34,744 bases of DNA from Pseudomonadota bacterium (GTDB lineage Bacteria > Pseudomonadota > Gammaproteobacteria > Burkholderiales > Burkholderiaceae_C), in NCBI GenBank assembly GCA_021847345.1, contig JAJZTW010000043.1, positions 1-34,744 of the forward strand. Reading direction: 5' to 3'. The notes below the pieces were generated by a model. It was not told where the DNA came from. It saw only the letters and a list, made by a program, of their open reading frames with translations, and did no database searches. Shown one piece after another: positions 26,937 to 34,744 of the stretch (positions are counted from its first letter, which is position 1; each line of letters starts with the position of its first letter). The position numbers and the translations under genes were made by a program.

Positions 26937-29021
26937 ATGTTCACCAGCGTCCTGATCGCCAATCGCGGCGAAATCGCCTGTCGCATCGCGGCCACCTGCG
27001 CCCGGCTGGGAATCCGCAGCATCGCCGTGTACTCCGAGGCCGACGCCGGCGCCGCGCATGTCGCCGCGTGCGACGATGCGGTGCCCATCGGACCGGCGGC
27101 GGCCGCGCACAGCTACCTCGACGCCCGGCGCATCGTGCAGGCCGCGCTGGACAGCGGCGCGCAGGCGGTGCACCCGGGCTACGGCTTTCTCAGCGAGAAC
27201 CCGGAGTTCGCGCGCGCCTGCGCCGAGGCCGGGCTGGTGTTCATCGGACCTCCGCCCGAAGCCATCGAGTCGATGGGCCTGAAGGCCGAGTCCAAGCGCC
27301 TGATGCAGGCCGCCGGAGTGCCGGTGGTGCCGGGCTACCACGGCGCGCAGCAGGACGACGAACTGCTGGCCGAGCAGGCCGCGCGAATCGGCTGGCCGGT
27401 GCTGATCAAGGCCAGCGCGGGCGGCGGCGGCAAGGGCATGCGCGAGGTGCACGCGCAGGCCGATTTCGCGCAGGCGCTGGCCGGCTGCAGGCGCGAGGCG
27501 CGCGCGGCCTTCGGCGACGACGCCGTGCTGATCGAGAAACTCGTCGCGCGCCCCCGGCATATCGAGATCCAGGTGTTCGCCGATCGCCACGGCCAGGCGG
27601 TGGCGCTGTTCGAGCGCGACTGCTCGCTGCAGCGCAGGCACCAGAAGGTGGTCGAGGAGGCGCCCGCGCCCGGGCTCACGCCCGAGCAGCGCGGGCTTCT
27701 GGCCGACGCCGCGGTGGCCGCCGCGCGCGCCGTGGGCTACCAGGGCGCCGGGACCGTCGAGTTCATCGCCGAGGGCGACGGCGCCGGCGGCATTCGCGAC
27801 TTCTACTTCATGGAGATGAACACCCGGCTGCAGGTCGAGCACCCGGTGACCGAGATGGTCACCGGGCTCGACCTGGTCGAGTGGCAATTGCGCGTGGCCG
27901 CCGGCGAGCCTCTGCCGGCGGCGCCGCAGCGCCCCCGCGGACACGCCGTCGAGGTTCGCCTGTACGCGGAAAGCCCGCGCAACGGCTTCCTGCCGTCCAG
28001 CGGGCGCGTGCAGCGCCTGCAGCTGCCGGCCGCCGCGGCGCGCTTCCAGGTGGCTCCCGATCAGGCCGGACTGCCCGCGGCGCTGCGCGTGGACAGCGGA
28101 GTGCGCGAGGGCGACAGCGTCAGCACCTTCTACGATCCGATGGTGGCCAAGCTCATCGCCTGGGGCGAGACCCGCGACCAGGCCATCGGGCGCCTGGCCG
28201 AGGCGCTTCGCGGCACTCGCCTGGCGGGACCCGACGCCAACACCGCGTTCCTGCGACGCCTGCTGGGCTGCCACGACTTCGTCGCCGGCATCATGGACAC
28301 CGGGCTGATCGGGCGCGAACTCGAGCGGCTGCTGGGGAGCGACATCGACCCCGCGCACGCGGCGCTGGCGGTGAGTTGCGCGCTGCTGCAGGAGCAGCTC
28401 GCGCAGGCCGCCGACGACCCCGACCCATGGGCGCGGCGCGACGCCTGGAGCAACGGCGTGCTGCCGCCGCGCACGCTGCGTCTGGCGCGCGGCGCGCAGC
28501 AGGTGCTCGCGCGCGTCGGGCGCGATGCGGCCGGCTGGAACTTCGCCTGCGACGAACAGCCCGCTCGGGGCTTGCGCTGGCAGGCCTCGCGCAGCGGGAC
28601 CGACGAATGGGAACTGCGCGTGCAATGCGGCGAGCTCACGCTGCACGCCCACGTGGTCGGCGCGGCGGCGGCGCTGCATCCCGGCGCAGACGACGACGTG
28701 CGCCTGCACGTGTTCATCGACGGCGAGCACGCGCCGTGGGTCTGGCAACGCCAGGCCGCTCGCGCCGCGGGAGCTGCCGGCTCGCAGGACAGCGTGCGCG
28801 CTCCGATGCCCGGGCGCATCGTCGCGCTGCCGGTGGCGGCCGGCCAGGCGGTGCGCGCCGGGCAGACCCTGGTGGTGCTGGAGGCCATGAAAATGGAACA
28901 CACGCTGCAGGCCGGGGACGACGGCGTGGTCGACGCCGTGCTGGTGACCCAGGGCGCGCAGGTCGACGACGGTGCCCTGCTGCTGCGCATGCGCAGCGCA
29001 CAGGCGGAGCCCGACGCATGA
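26937..29021 (+). CDS. liuD: Methylcrotonoyl-CoA carboxylase, biotin-carrying (alpha) subunit
   Basis: A 694-residue protein with biotin carboxylase and biotin carrier domains. The start FTSVLIANRGEIACRIA is the N-terminal biotin carboxylase signature; the ATP-grasp loop is LIKASAGGGGKGMREV, and the catalytic segment includes RDCSLQRRHQKVVEEAPAPG and FMEMNTRLQVEHPVTEMVTG. The middle part is the BT-type linker domain, and the C-terminal carrier has APMPG and LVVLEAMKMEHTLQ with the biotinylated Lys652. With LiuB it carboxylates 3-methylcrotonyl-CoA using ATP and bicarbonate. Start at 26937 follows bioB by 34 bp with a weak ribosome site. The stop overlaps the next start (ATGA). Confidence 0.95.
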   Translation: MFTSVLIANRGEIACRIAATCARLGIRSIAVYSEADAGAAHVAACDDAVPIGPAAAAHSYLDARRIVQAALDSGAQAVHPGYGFLSENPEFARACAEAGLVFIGPPPEAIESMGLKAESKRLMQAAGVPVVPGYHGAQQDDELLAEQAARIGWPVLIKASAGGGGKGMREVHAQADFAQALAGCRREARAAFGDDAVLIEKLVARPRHIEIQVFADRHGQAVALFERDCSLQRRHQKVVEEAPAPGLTPEQRGLLADAAVAAARAVGYQGAGTVEFIAEGDGAGGIRDFYFMEMNTRLQVEHPVTEMVTGLDLVEWQLRVAAGEPLPAAPQRPRGHAVEVRLYAESPRNGFLPSSGRVQRLQLPAAAARFQVAPDQAGLPAALRVDSGVREGDSVSTFYDPMVAKLIAWGETRDQAIGRLAEALRGTRLAGPDANTAFLRRLLGCHDFVAGIMDTGLIGRELERLLGSDIDPAHAALAVSCALLQEQLAQAADDPDPWARRDAWSNGVLPPRTLRLARGAQQVLARVGRDAAGWNFACDEQPARGLRWQASRSGTDEWELRVQCGELTLHAHVVGAAAALHPGADDDVRLHVFIDGEHAPWVWQRQAARAAGAAGSQDSVRAPMPGRIVALPVAAGQAVRAGQTLVVLEAMKMEHTLQAGDDGVVDAVLVTQGAQVDDGALLLRMRSAQAEPDA

Positions 29022-29968
29022 GACTCGCCGTCTGGGATCCCGACGAACCGTTTCGCCGCTGGCGCGATGCGCTGGTGCAGCATGCCGGGGAGCTGCACCT
29101 GTCGGTGGACGTGATCGACGCCGGCGCCGAGCCCGACGAGCAGGCTGATTTCGCGCTGGTGTGGAAGCCGCCGCAGGCCTGGCTGGCCGGCCAGCAGCAG
29201 TTGCGCGCGGTGTTCAACCTCGGCGCCGGCGTCGACGCCGTGCTGCCTCTGATGCGCAGTCATGCGCCAGGGGTGCCGCTGATCCGTCTCGAGGACGCCG
29301 GCATGGGGCGACAGATGGCCGACTACGTTTGCGAAGCCGTGCTGCACGCGTGGCGGCGCATGGACGACTACGCGGCACTGCAGGCGCACGCCACCTGGGA
29401 GCCGCTGGTGCTGCCGGCGCGCACCGGGTTCCACATCGGGCTGCTCGGGCTGGGGCACATGGGAATGGCCGCTGCGCGACGCCTGCGCGACCTGGAATTC
29501 CCGCTGCTGGCATGCACGCGCAGCGGCGCGCCGCGCGCGCCGGGAGAGTTCGACGGACCGCTGTACGACATCCAGCGCCTGCCCGAGTTCCTGGCGCGCT
29601 GCCGCGTGCTGGTGGTGCTGCTGCCGCTGACCGACGAGACGCGGCGCCTGCTCGACTACGCCACGCTGCGCCAGCTTCCGCGCGGCGCCTACCTGATCAA
29701 CGCCGGGCGTGGCTCGGTGCTCGACCAGGACGACCTCGCCGACCTGGTCGAAGAGGGTCACCTGTCGGGAGCCACGCTCGACGTGTTCGACCCCGAACCC
29801 CTGCCCGCGGGGCATCGGCTGTGGCGCATGCCGCGGGTGCGCATCACGCCGCACGTGGCGGCGCAGACCCTGGTCGGCCCGTCGGCGGCGCAGGTCATGC
29901 ACAAGATCGCCGCCATCGAGCGCGGCGAGACTCCCGGCGGCGTGGTCGACCCACGCCTCGGATACTGA
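29018..29968 (+). CDS. ghrA: Glyoxylate/hydroxypyruvate reductase A
   Basis: A 316-residue D-isomer-specific 2-hydroxyacid dehydrogenase. The dinucleotide-binding motif is HIGLLGLGHMGMAAARRL (GxGxxG at 144-149). The catalytic triad is Arg231 (INAGRGSVLDQDDL), Glu260 (LDVFDPEPLP) and His279 (RITPHVAAQT), close in spacing to E. coli GhrA. It would reduce glyoxylate to glycolate or hydroxypyruvate to D-glycerate with NADPH. GGAG lies 8 bases upstream, and the ATG overlaps the liuD stop by 4 bases, so it is translated with the carboxylase. A 2-hydroxyacid dehydrogenase is not part of leucine degradation, and its substrate in this operon remains an inference. Confidence 0.9.
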   Translation: MRLAVWDPDEPFRRWRDALVQHAGELHLSVDVIDAGAEPDEQADFALVWKPPQAWLAGQQQLRAVFNLGAGVDAVLPLMRSHAPGVPLIRLEDAGMGRQMADYVCEAVLHAWRRMDDYAALQAHATWEPLVLPARTGFHIGLLGLGHMGMAAARRLRDLEFPLLACTRSGAPRAPGEFDGPLYDIQRLPEFLARCRVLVVLLPLTDETRRLLDYATLRQLPRGAYLINAGRGSVLDQDDLADLVEEGHLSGATLDVFDPEPLPAGHRLWRMPRVRITPHVAAQTLVGPSAAQVMHKIAAIERGETPGGVVDPRLGY

Positions 29969-29985
29969 ACAGGAGACACGACGCG

Positions 29986-30918
29986 ATGGCCTGGTCCCAG
30001 CTCCCCTCCAGCGTCGAGGTGGTCGAGGTCGGCCCCCGCGACGGTCTGCAGAACGAATCCACGCCGCTCGACGCGGCCACCAAGATCGAGCTCGTCGAGC
30101 GCCTCGGCGCCGCCGGTCTGCGATTCATCGAAGCCGCCGCCTTCGTGTCGCCGCGCTGGGTGCCGCAGATGGCCGACGGCGCCCAGGTGCTGGCCGGCAT
30201 CCGGCGCCTGCCCGGCGTGGTCTATTCGGCGCTGGTGCCCAACGCCCGGGGCATGGAAGGCGCGCTGGCGGCTGGTGTGCAGGAGGTGGTGGTGTTCTCG
30301 GCCGCCAGCGAGTCCTTCGCGCGCCGCAACATCAACTGCTCCATCGCCGAGTCGATCGAGCGCTTCCGCCCGGTTGCGGCAATGGCGCGCGATGCCGGGG
30401 TGCGCCTGCGCGGCAGCATCTCCTGCGCGCTGGGCTGCCCCTACGAGGGCGCCATCGCGCCGGCCGCGGTGGTCGACGTGGTGCGCCGCATGGCCGACCT
30501 CGGCTGCGACAGCGTCGACATCGCCGACACCATCGGCGTGGGCACGCCGGGAGCGGTACAGGCGGTGTTCGAGGCCGCGGCCGGGGTGCTGCCGCTGCAT
30601 CGCCTGGCGGGGCATTTCCACGACACCTACGGCCAGGCGCTGGCCAACGTGCTGGCAGCGCTCGAGCTGGGCGTGCGCAGTTTCCACGCGTCGGTGGCGG
30701 GACTGGGCGGCTGCCCCTTCGCGCGCGGCGCCACCGGCAACCTGGCCACCGAGGACCTGCTGTACATGCTGCACGGCATGGGCATCTCCACCGGCGTCGA
30801 CCTGCAGGCGGTGGTCGACTGCGGCGAGTTCATCGGCCGCGCCATCGGGCGCCCCGGCACCAGCCGCGCAGCGCGCGCGCTGCTGGCCGCCCGCGGCGCC
30901 GCGCCGCAGCCCGGCTAG
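29986..30918 (+). CDS. liuE: Hydroxymethylglutaryl-CoA lyase
   Basis: A 310-residue TIM-barrel lyase that splits HMG-CoA into acetoacetate and acetyl-CoA, the last leucine-specific step. Metal and catalytic residues are visible: Arg18 and Asp19 in EVGPRDGLQNE, His210 and His212 in AGHFHDTYGQ, and the signature Cys243 in AGLGGCPFARGATGN. SISCALGCPYEG is the other conserved block. AGGAG at 29971-29975 is 10 bases upstream of ATG 29986. It closes the catabolic operon, and dusB follows after 102 bp. Its product acetoacetate could be activated by the synthetase at 22506-24197 and cleaved by the thiolase at 20559-21740. Confidence 0.95.
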   Translation: MAWSQLPSSVEVVEVGPRDGLQNESTPLDAATKIELVERLGAAGLRFIEAAAFVSPRWVPQMADGAQVLAGIRRLPGVVYSALVPNARGMEGALAAGVQEVVVFSAASESFARRNINCSIAESIERFRPVAAMARDAGVRLRGSISCALGCPYEGAIAPAAVVDVVRRMADLGCDSVDIADTIGVGTPGAVQAVFEAAAGVLPLHRLAGHFHDTYGQALANVLAALELGVRSFHASVAGLGGCPFARGATGNLATEDLLYMLHGMGISTGVDLQAVVDCGEFIGRAIGRPGTSRAARALLAARGAAPQPG

Positions 30919-31020
30919 AATTCGCCCCTTCCCCCCCGCTCTGCGCGACCTTGCCCGCGGCCCCGCTTCCTGGGCCGCAGCGCGGCCTTCGCCACCGGCC
31001 GGGAGGGCCCCGCCGCCATC

Positions 31021-32085
31021 ATGCCGAACCCTGCCGCCGTTTTTCGCCCCGCCGACACGCCGCCGGACCCCCCGCTCAGCATCGGGCCGTACCGGCTGCC
31101 CAACCGCGTGTTCTCGGCGCCGATGGCCGGGGTCACCGACCTGCCGTGGCGGCGCCTGGCGCGGCGCCTGGGCGCCGGGCACTGCGTCAGCGAGATGGTC
31201 GCGTCGCGAGCCGAGCTGCGCGCCTCGCGCAAGACCTCGCTGCGCATGAGCCATGACGGCGAACCCGGCCCGATCGCCGCGCAACTGGTGGGCGTCGACC
31301 CCGACGAGATGGCGGCCGCCGCGCACGCCAACGTCGACGCCGGGGCGCAGATCATCGACATCAACATGGGCTGCCCGGCCAAGAAGGTCTGCAACCGCTG
31401 GGCCGGCTCGGCCCTCATGCAGGACGAGGCGCTGGCCGTGCGCATCGTCGACGCCGTGGTGCGCGCCATGCAGCCGCGCGGCGTGCCGGTGACCCTGAAG
31501 ATGCGCACCGGCTGGTGCAACGAGCAGCGCAATGCGCCCAGCCTGGCGCACGCCGCGCAGGAAGCCGGCGTGGCGCTGGTCGTCGTGCACGGGCGCAGCC
31601 GCGAGCAGGGCTACGGCGGGCAGGCCGAATACGACACCATCGCCGAGATCAAGCGCCGCCTGCGCATCCCGGTGGTGGCCAACGGCGACATCGACAGCGC
31701 GGCCAAGGCGCGCGAGGTGCTGCGCGCCACCGGCGCCGACGCGGTGATGATCGGGCGCGCCGCGCTCGGGCGTCCGTGGCTGCCGGGACACATCGCGCGC
31801 GCGCTGAGCGACGGCGTCGAGCCGCCGCTGCCCGGCGTCGCCGAACAGGGGCGCTGGCTGCTCGAGCACCTGCGCGCGCACCACGACCACTACGGCGCCG
31901 CGGGCATCGGCAGCGCGCGCAAGCACGTCGGCTGGGCGGTGGCCCGGCTGCCGGGCGGCGCGACGTTTCGCGCGCAGTTCAACACCCTTGCCGAGCCACA
32001 GGCGCAACTCGATGCCGTGGCCGGCTTCTTCGACACCTTGCCGGCCGACGATCCGGCCCCGACGCCATGGGCACACGCAGCCTGA
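31021..32085 (+). CDS. dusB: tRNA-dihydrouridine synthase B
   Basis: A 354-residue FMN enzyme that reduces specific uridines to dihydrouridine in tRNA. The N-terminal FMN site reads VFSAPMAGVTDLPWRRLARR. The signature IIDINMGCPAKKVCNRWAGS carries the conserved catalytic Cys118 (GCP). VTLKMRTGWCNEQRNAP, VVHGRSREQGYGG and VVANGDIDSAAKA complete the barrel, followed by GADAVMIGRAALGRPW. The C-terminal helical domain has the HYGAAGIGSARKHVGW segment. The spacing to fis (54 bp) and the gene order match the dusB-fis operon known from many proteobacteria. The ribosome site is weak (GGGAGG about 13 bases upstream). Confidence 0.95.
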   Translation: MPNPAAVFRPADTPPDPPLSIGPYRLPNRVFSAPMAGVTDLPWRRLARRLGAGHCVSEMVASRAELRASRKTSLRMSHDGEPGPIAAQLVGVDPDEMAAAAHANVDAGAQIIDINMGCPAKKVCNRWAGSALMQDEALAVRIVDAVVRAMQPRGVPVTLKMRTGWCNEQRNAPSLAHAAQEAGVALVVVHGRSREQGYGGQAEYDTIAEIKRRLRIPVVANGDIDSAAKAREVLRATGADAVMIGRAALGRPWLPGHIARALSDGVEPPLPGVAEQGRWLLEHLRAHHDHYGAAGIGSARKHVGWAVARLPGGATFRAQFNTLAEPQAQLDAVAGFFDTLPADDPAPTPWAHAA

Positions 32086-32139
32086 CCCCGCCGCATCGAT
32101 GCGGCGCATACCCCAGATCGACGCCGCGGGAAGCGCGAA

Positions 32140-32379
32140 ATGACTAGCCGCGTGCCGCTCGAGCAGTGCGTGATCGACAGCCTGGAAGCCTATTTCCGCG
32201 ATCTCAACGGAACCGAACCGCACGGCATCCACGGCATGGTCATGCAGACCGTGGAAAAGCCCCTGCTGCAGACCGTGATGCGCCGCGCCGGCGACAACCA
32301 GTCGGTGGCGGCGCAATGGCTGGGAATCAATCGCAACACCTTGCGCAAGAAGCTCAAGGACCACAAGCTGATCAAGTAA
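32140..32379 (+). CDS. fis: Fis-family DNA-binding protein
   Basis: A 79-residue protein of the Fis family, a nucleoid-associated dimer that bends DNA and tunes rRNA, recombination and growth-phase promoters. The C-terminal helix-turn-helix is visible at about residues 53-75 (NQSVAAQWLGINRNTLRKKL), preceded by the long dimer helices with EKPLLQTVMRRAGD. It is shorter at the N-terminus than the 98-residue E. coli Fis, as is usual in betaproteobacteria, where the beta-hairpin arms are reduced. Position after dusB supports the assignment. The stop TAA runs directly into a 12-bp tandem repeat. Confidence 0.95.
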   Translation: MTSRVPLEQCVIDSLEAYFRDLNGTEPHGIHGMVMQTVEKPLLQTVMRRAGDNQSVAAQWLGINRNTLRKKLKDHKLIK

Positions 32380-32425
32380 CCCACCAGGCAACCCACCAGG
32401 CAACCCATCCGGCAACCCGCCAGGC
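32378..32425 (+). repeat. Four-unit 12-bp tandem repeat between fis and purH
   Basis: Units at 32378-32389 and 32390-32401 are identical (AACCCACCAGGC). Units at 32402-32413 (AACCCATCCGGC) and 32414-32425 (AACCCGCCAGGC) differ by two and one bases. The array starts within the fis stop codon and fills most of the 57-bp gap. The last AGG lies 12 bases before the purH start, so the array overlaps the place where a ribosome binding site is expected. Confidence 0.85.
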
Positions 32426-32436
32426 CCACCCCGACC

Positions 32437-34017
<1,581 letters not shown>

Positions 34018-34048
34018 AGCCGCCAGCACGCCGGCGCGGCGCCAGCCC

Positions 34049-34639
34049 ATGCGCATCCTCGGCATCGACCCCGGCCTGAACACGACCGGCTACGGGCTGC
34101 TGCAGGCGCAGGGCCAGCGCCTGCACTACCAGGCCAGCGGTGCCATCCGCATCGCGCGAGGCCCGCTGCCCGAGCGCCTGAAGGTGCTGTTCGACGGGGT
34201 CAGCACGGTGGCGCGCGAGTCCGGCGCCGACGTCGCGGTGGTGGAAATCGTGTTCGTCAACGTCAACCCCCAGTCCACGCTGCTGCTGGGCCAGGCGCGC
34301 GGCGCGGCCATCGCCGCGCTGGTCGCCGCCGGGCTGCCGGTGGTCGAGTACACCGCGCTGCAACTCAAGAAGGCGGTGGTCGGCCACGGCCGCGCCAGCA
34401 AGCAGCAGATGCAGCAGATGGTCACGCGCCTGCTGTCGCTGCCCGGCCAGCCCGGCCCCGACGCCGCCGACGCGCTCGGCCTGGCGATCTGCCATGCGCA
34501 GAACCGCGGCACCCTGAGCGCCCTGCAACGCAGCGGAGCGCTTCCCGCCGCAACGAAGACCCCTTCGCCCGCCGACGGCCGCGTCGACGCCGAGACCCTT
34601 CGCGGCATGCGCGTACGCAAAGGGCGTTTGTTGGGGTGA
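34049..34639 (+). CDS. ruvC: Crossover junction endodeoxyribonuclease RuvC
   Basis: A 196-residue Holliday-junction resolvase of RNase H fold. The four metal-binding acidic residues fall at the E. coli positions: Asp7 ([10 protein letters not shown]), Glu66 (VVEIVFVN), Asp138 and Asp141 ([14 protein letters not shown]). [14 protein letters not shown] and [20 protein letters not shown] are the other family blocks. It is about 23 residues longer than E. coli RuvC; the extra part is a Pro/Ala-rich linker and a basic tail ([10 protein letters not shown]). It makes nicks in the RuvAB-Holliday complex. ruvA and ruvB are expected downstream, outside the window. Confidence 0.96.
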   Translation: MRILGIDPGLNTTGYGLLQAQGQRLHYQASGAIRIARGPLPERLKVLFDGVSTVARESGADVAVVEIVFVNVNPQSTLLLGQARGAAIAALVAAGLPVVEYTALQLKKAVVGHGRASKQQMQQMVTRLLSLPGQPGPDAADALGLAICHAQNRGTLSALQRSGALPAATKTPSPADGRVDAETLRGMRVRKGRLLG

Positions 34640-34651
34640 GCCCCCTCCGTC

Positions 34652-34690
34652 GCGGGGGGCGACCCCCGCTCCGTCCCCCCGAGGGGGACG
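34652..34690 (+). terminator. Two GC hairpins after ruvC
   Basis: The first hairpin has a 7-bp perfect stem, GCGGGGG (34652-34658) with CCCCCGC (34663-34669), and the loop GCGA. The second has an 8-bp stem, CGTCCCCC (34672-34679) with GGGGGACG (34683-34690), and a 3-base loop. They start 13 bases after the ruvC stop. There is no T-run, so they could slow or protect transcript ends rather than act as classical intrinsic terminators. Confidence 0.5.
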
Positions 34691-34716
34691 CACCCCACCT
34701 TGGGGCGGCCCTGCGG
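34674..34716 (+). repeat. GC-rich intergenic repeat, copy 2
   Basis: The element shows C-run, G-run, then CTTGGGGCGGCCC, followed by TGCGG. It matches the copy at 463-500 when that copy is read on the minus strand. It overlaps the second hairpin behind ruvC. Together they suggest a dispersed intergenic repeat located downstream of genes. Confidence 0.6.
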
Positions 34717-34744
34717 TGGGAGTGCCCTCGACAGTGGAGAGCCT

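Noticed and set aside
26937..29021. liuD having the same length (2085 bp) as the two TMTC-like genes
   Set aside because: The proteins are unrelated, so the identical length is a coincidence.
30916..30921. TAGAAT overlapping the liuE stop as a -10 box for dusB
   Set aside because: No acceptable -35 box lies at 16-18 bases upstream, so a promoter cannot be supported from sequence.

Overview
The window looks like a chromosomal segment of a high-GC betaproteobacterium, most likely order Burkholderiales. The reasons are the strong G/C third-position bias, the dusB-fis-purH-ruvC order at the right end, and leucine-degradation, BioB, AceK and RuvC proteins of betaproteobacterial type. I cannot name the genus from sequence alone. 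No tRNA, rRNA, CRISPR array, transposase or phage gene was recognised.

Left edge (1-1517): the first 71 codons of a glutamate dehydrogenase (minus strand, cut by the window edge), a 316-bp gap holding a GC-rich intergenic repeat, and an aldo/keto reductase.

Glycan region (1707-14161): two operons converge near 5964-6066. The plus-strand operon encodes a TylF-type methyltransferase, a Wzx-like flippase, a class I SAM methyltransferase and a GT9 glycosyltransferase. The minus-strand operon, read from 14161 down to 6067, encodes two tandem paralogous membrane proteins of the TMTC-like (GT-C fold plus TPR) type, a membrane-anchored polyprenyl-phosphate-sugar-synthase-like GT2, a GT4 and two GT2 enzymes. 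Its genes overlap by 3 to 11 bp or lie 4 bp apart, so they look translationally coupled. The first ~8 kb has visibly lower GC than the rest. The six-gene minus-strand operon is the best candidate here for an undescribed glycosylation system.

Catabolic region (14448-30918): a leucine/isovalerate degradation set (LiuA, LiuB, LiuD, LiuE) is combined with a thiolase, an acyl-CoA (possibly acetoacetyl-CoA) synthetase, biotin synthase for the biotin-dependent LiuBD carboxylase, AceK (isocitrate dehydrogenase kinase/phosphatase) coupled to the thiolase, and a GhrA-type glyoxylate/hydroxypyruvate reductase. A class V aminotransferase of the alanine/serine-glyoxylate type and a beta-propeller lipoprotein lie on the opposite strand. 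Leucine carbon would leave as acetyl-CoA and acetoacetate, and AceK and GhrA act at the glyoxylate node. The methylglutaconyl-CoA hydratase (LiuC) and a LiuR regulator are not in the window.

Information-processing region (31021-34639): DusB, Fis, PurH and RuvC on the plus strand, with a 12-bp tandem repeat between fis and purH. After ruvC come two GC hairpins and a second copy of the repeat seen near the left edge.
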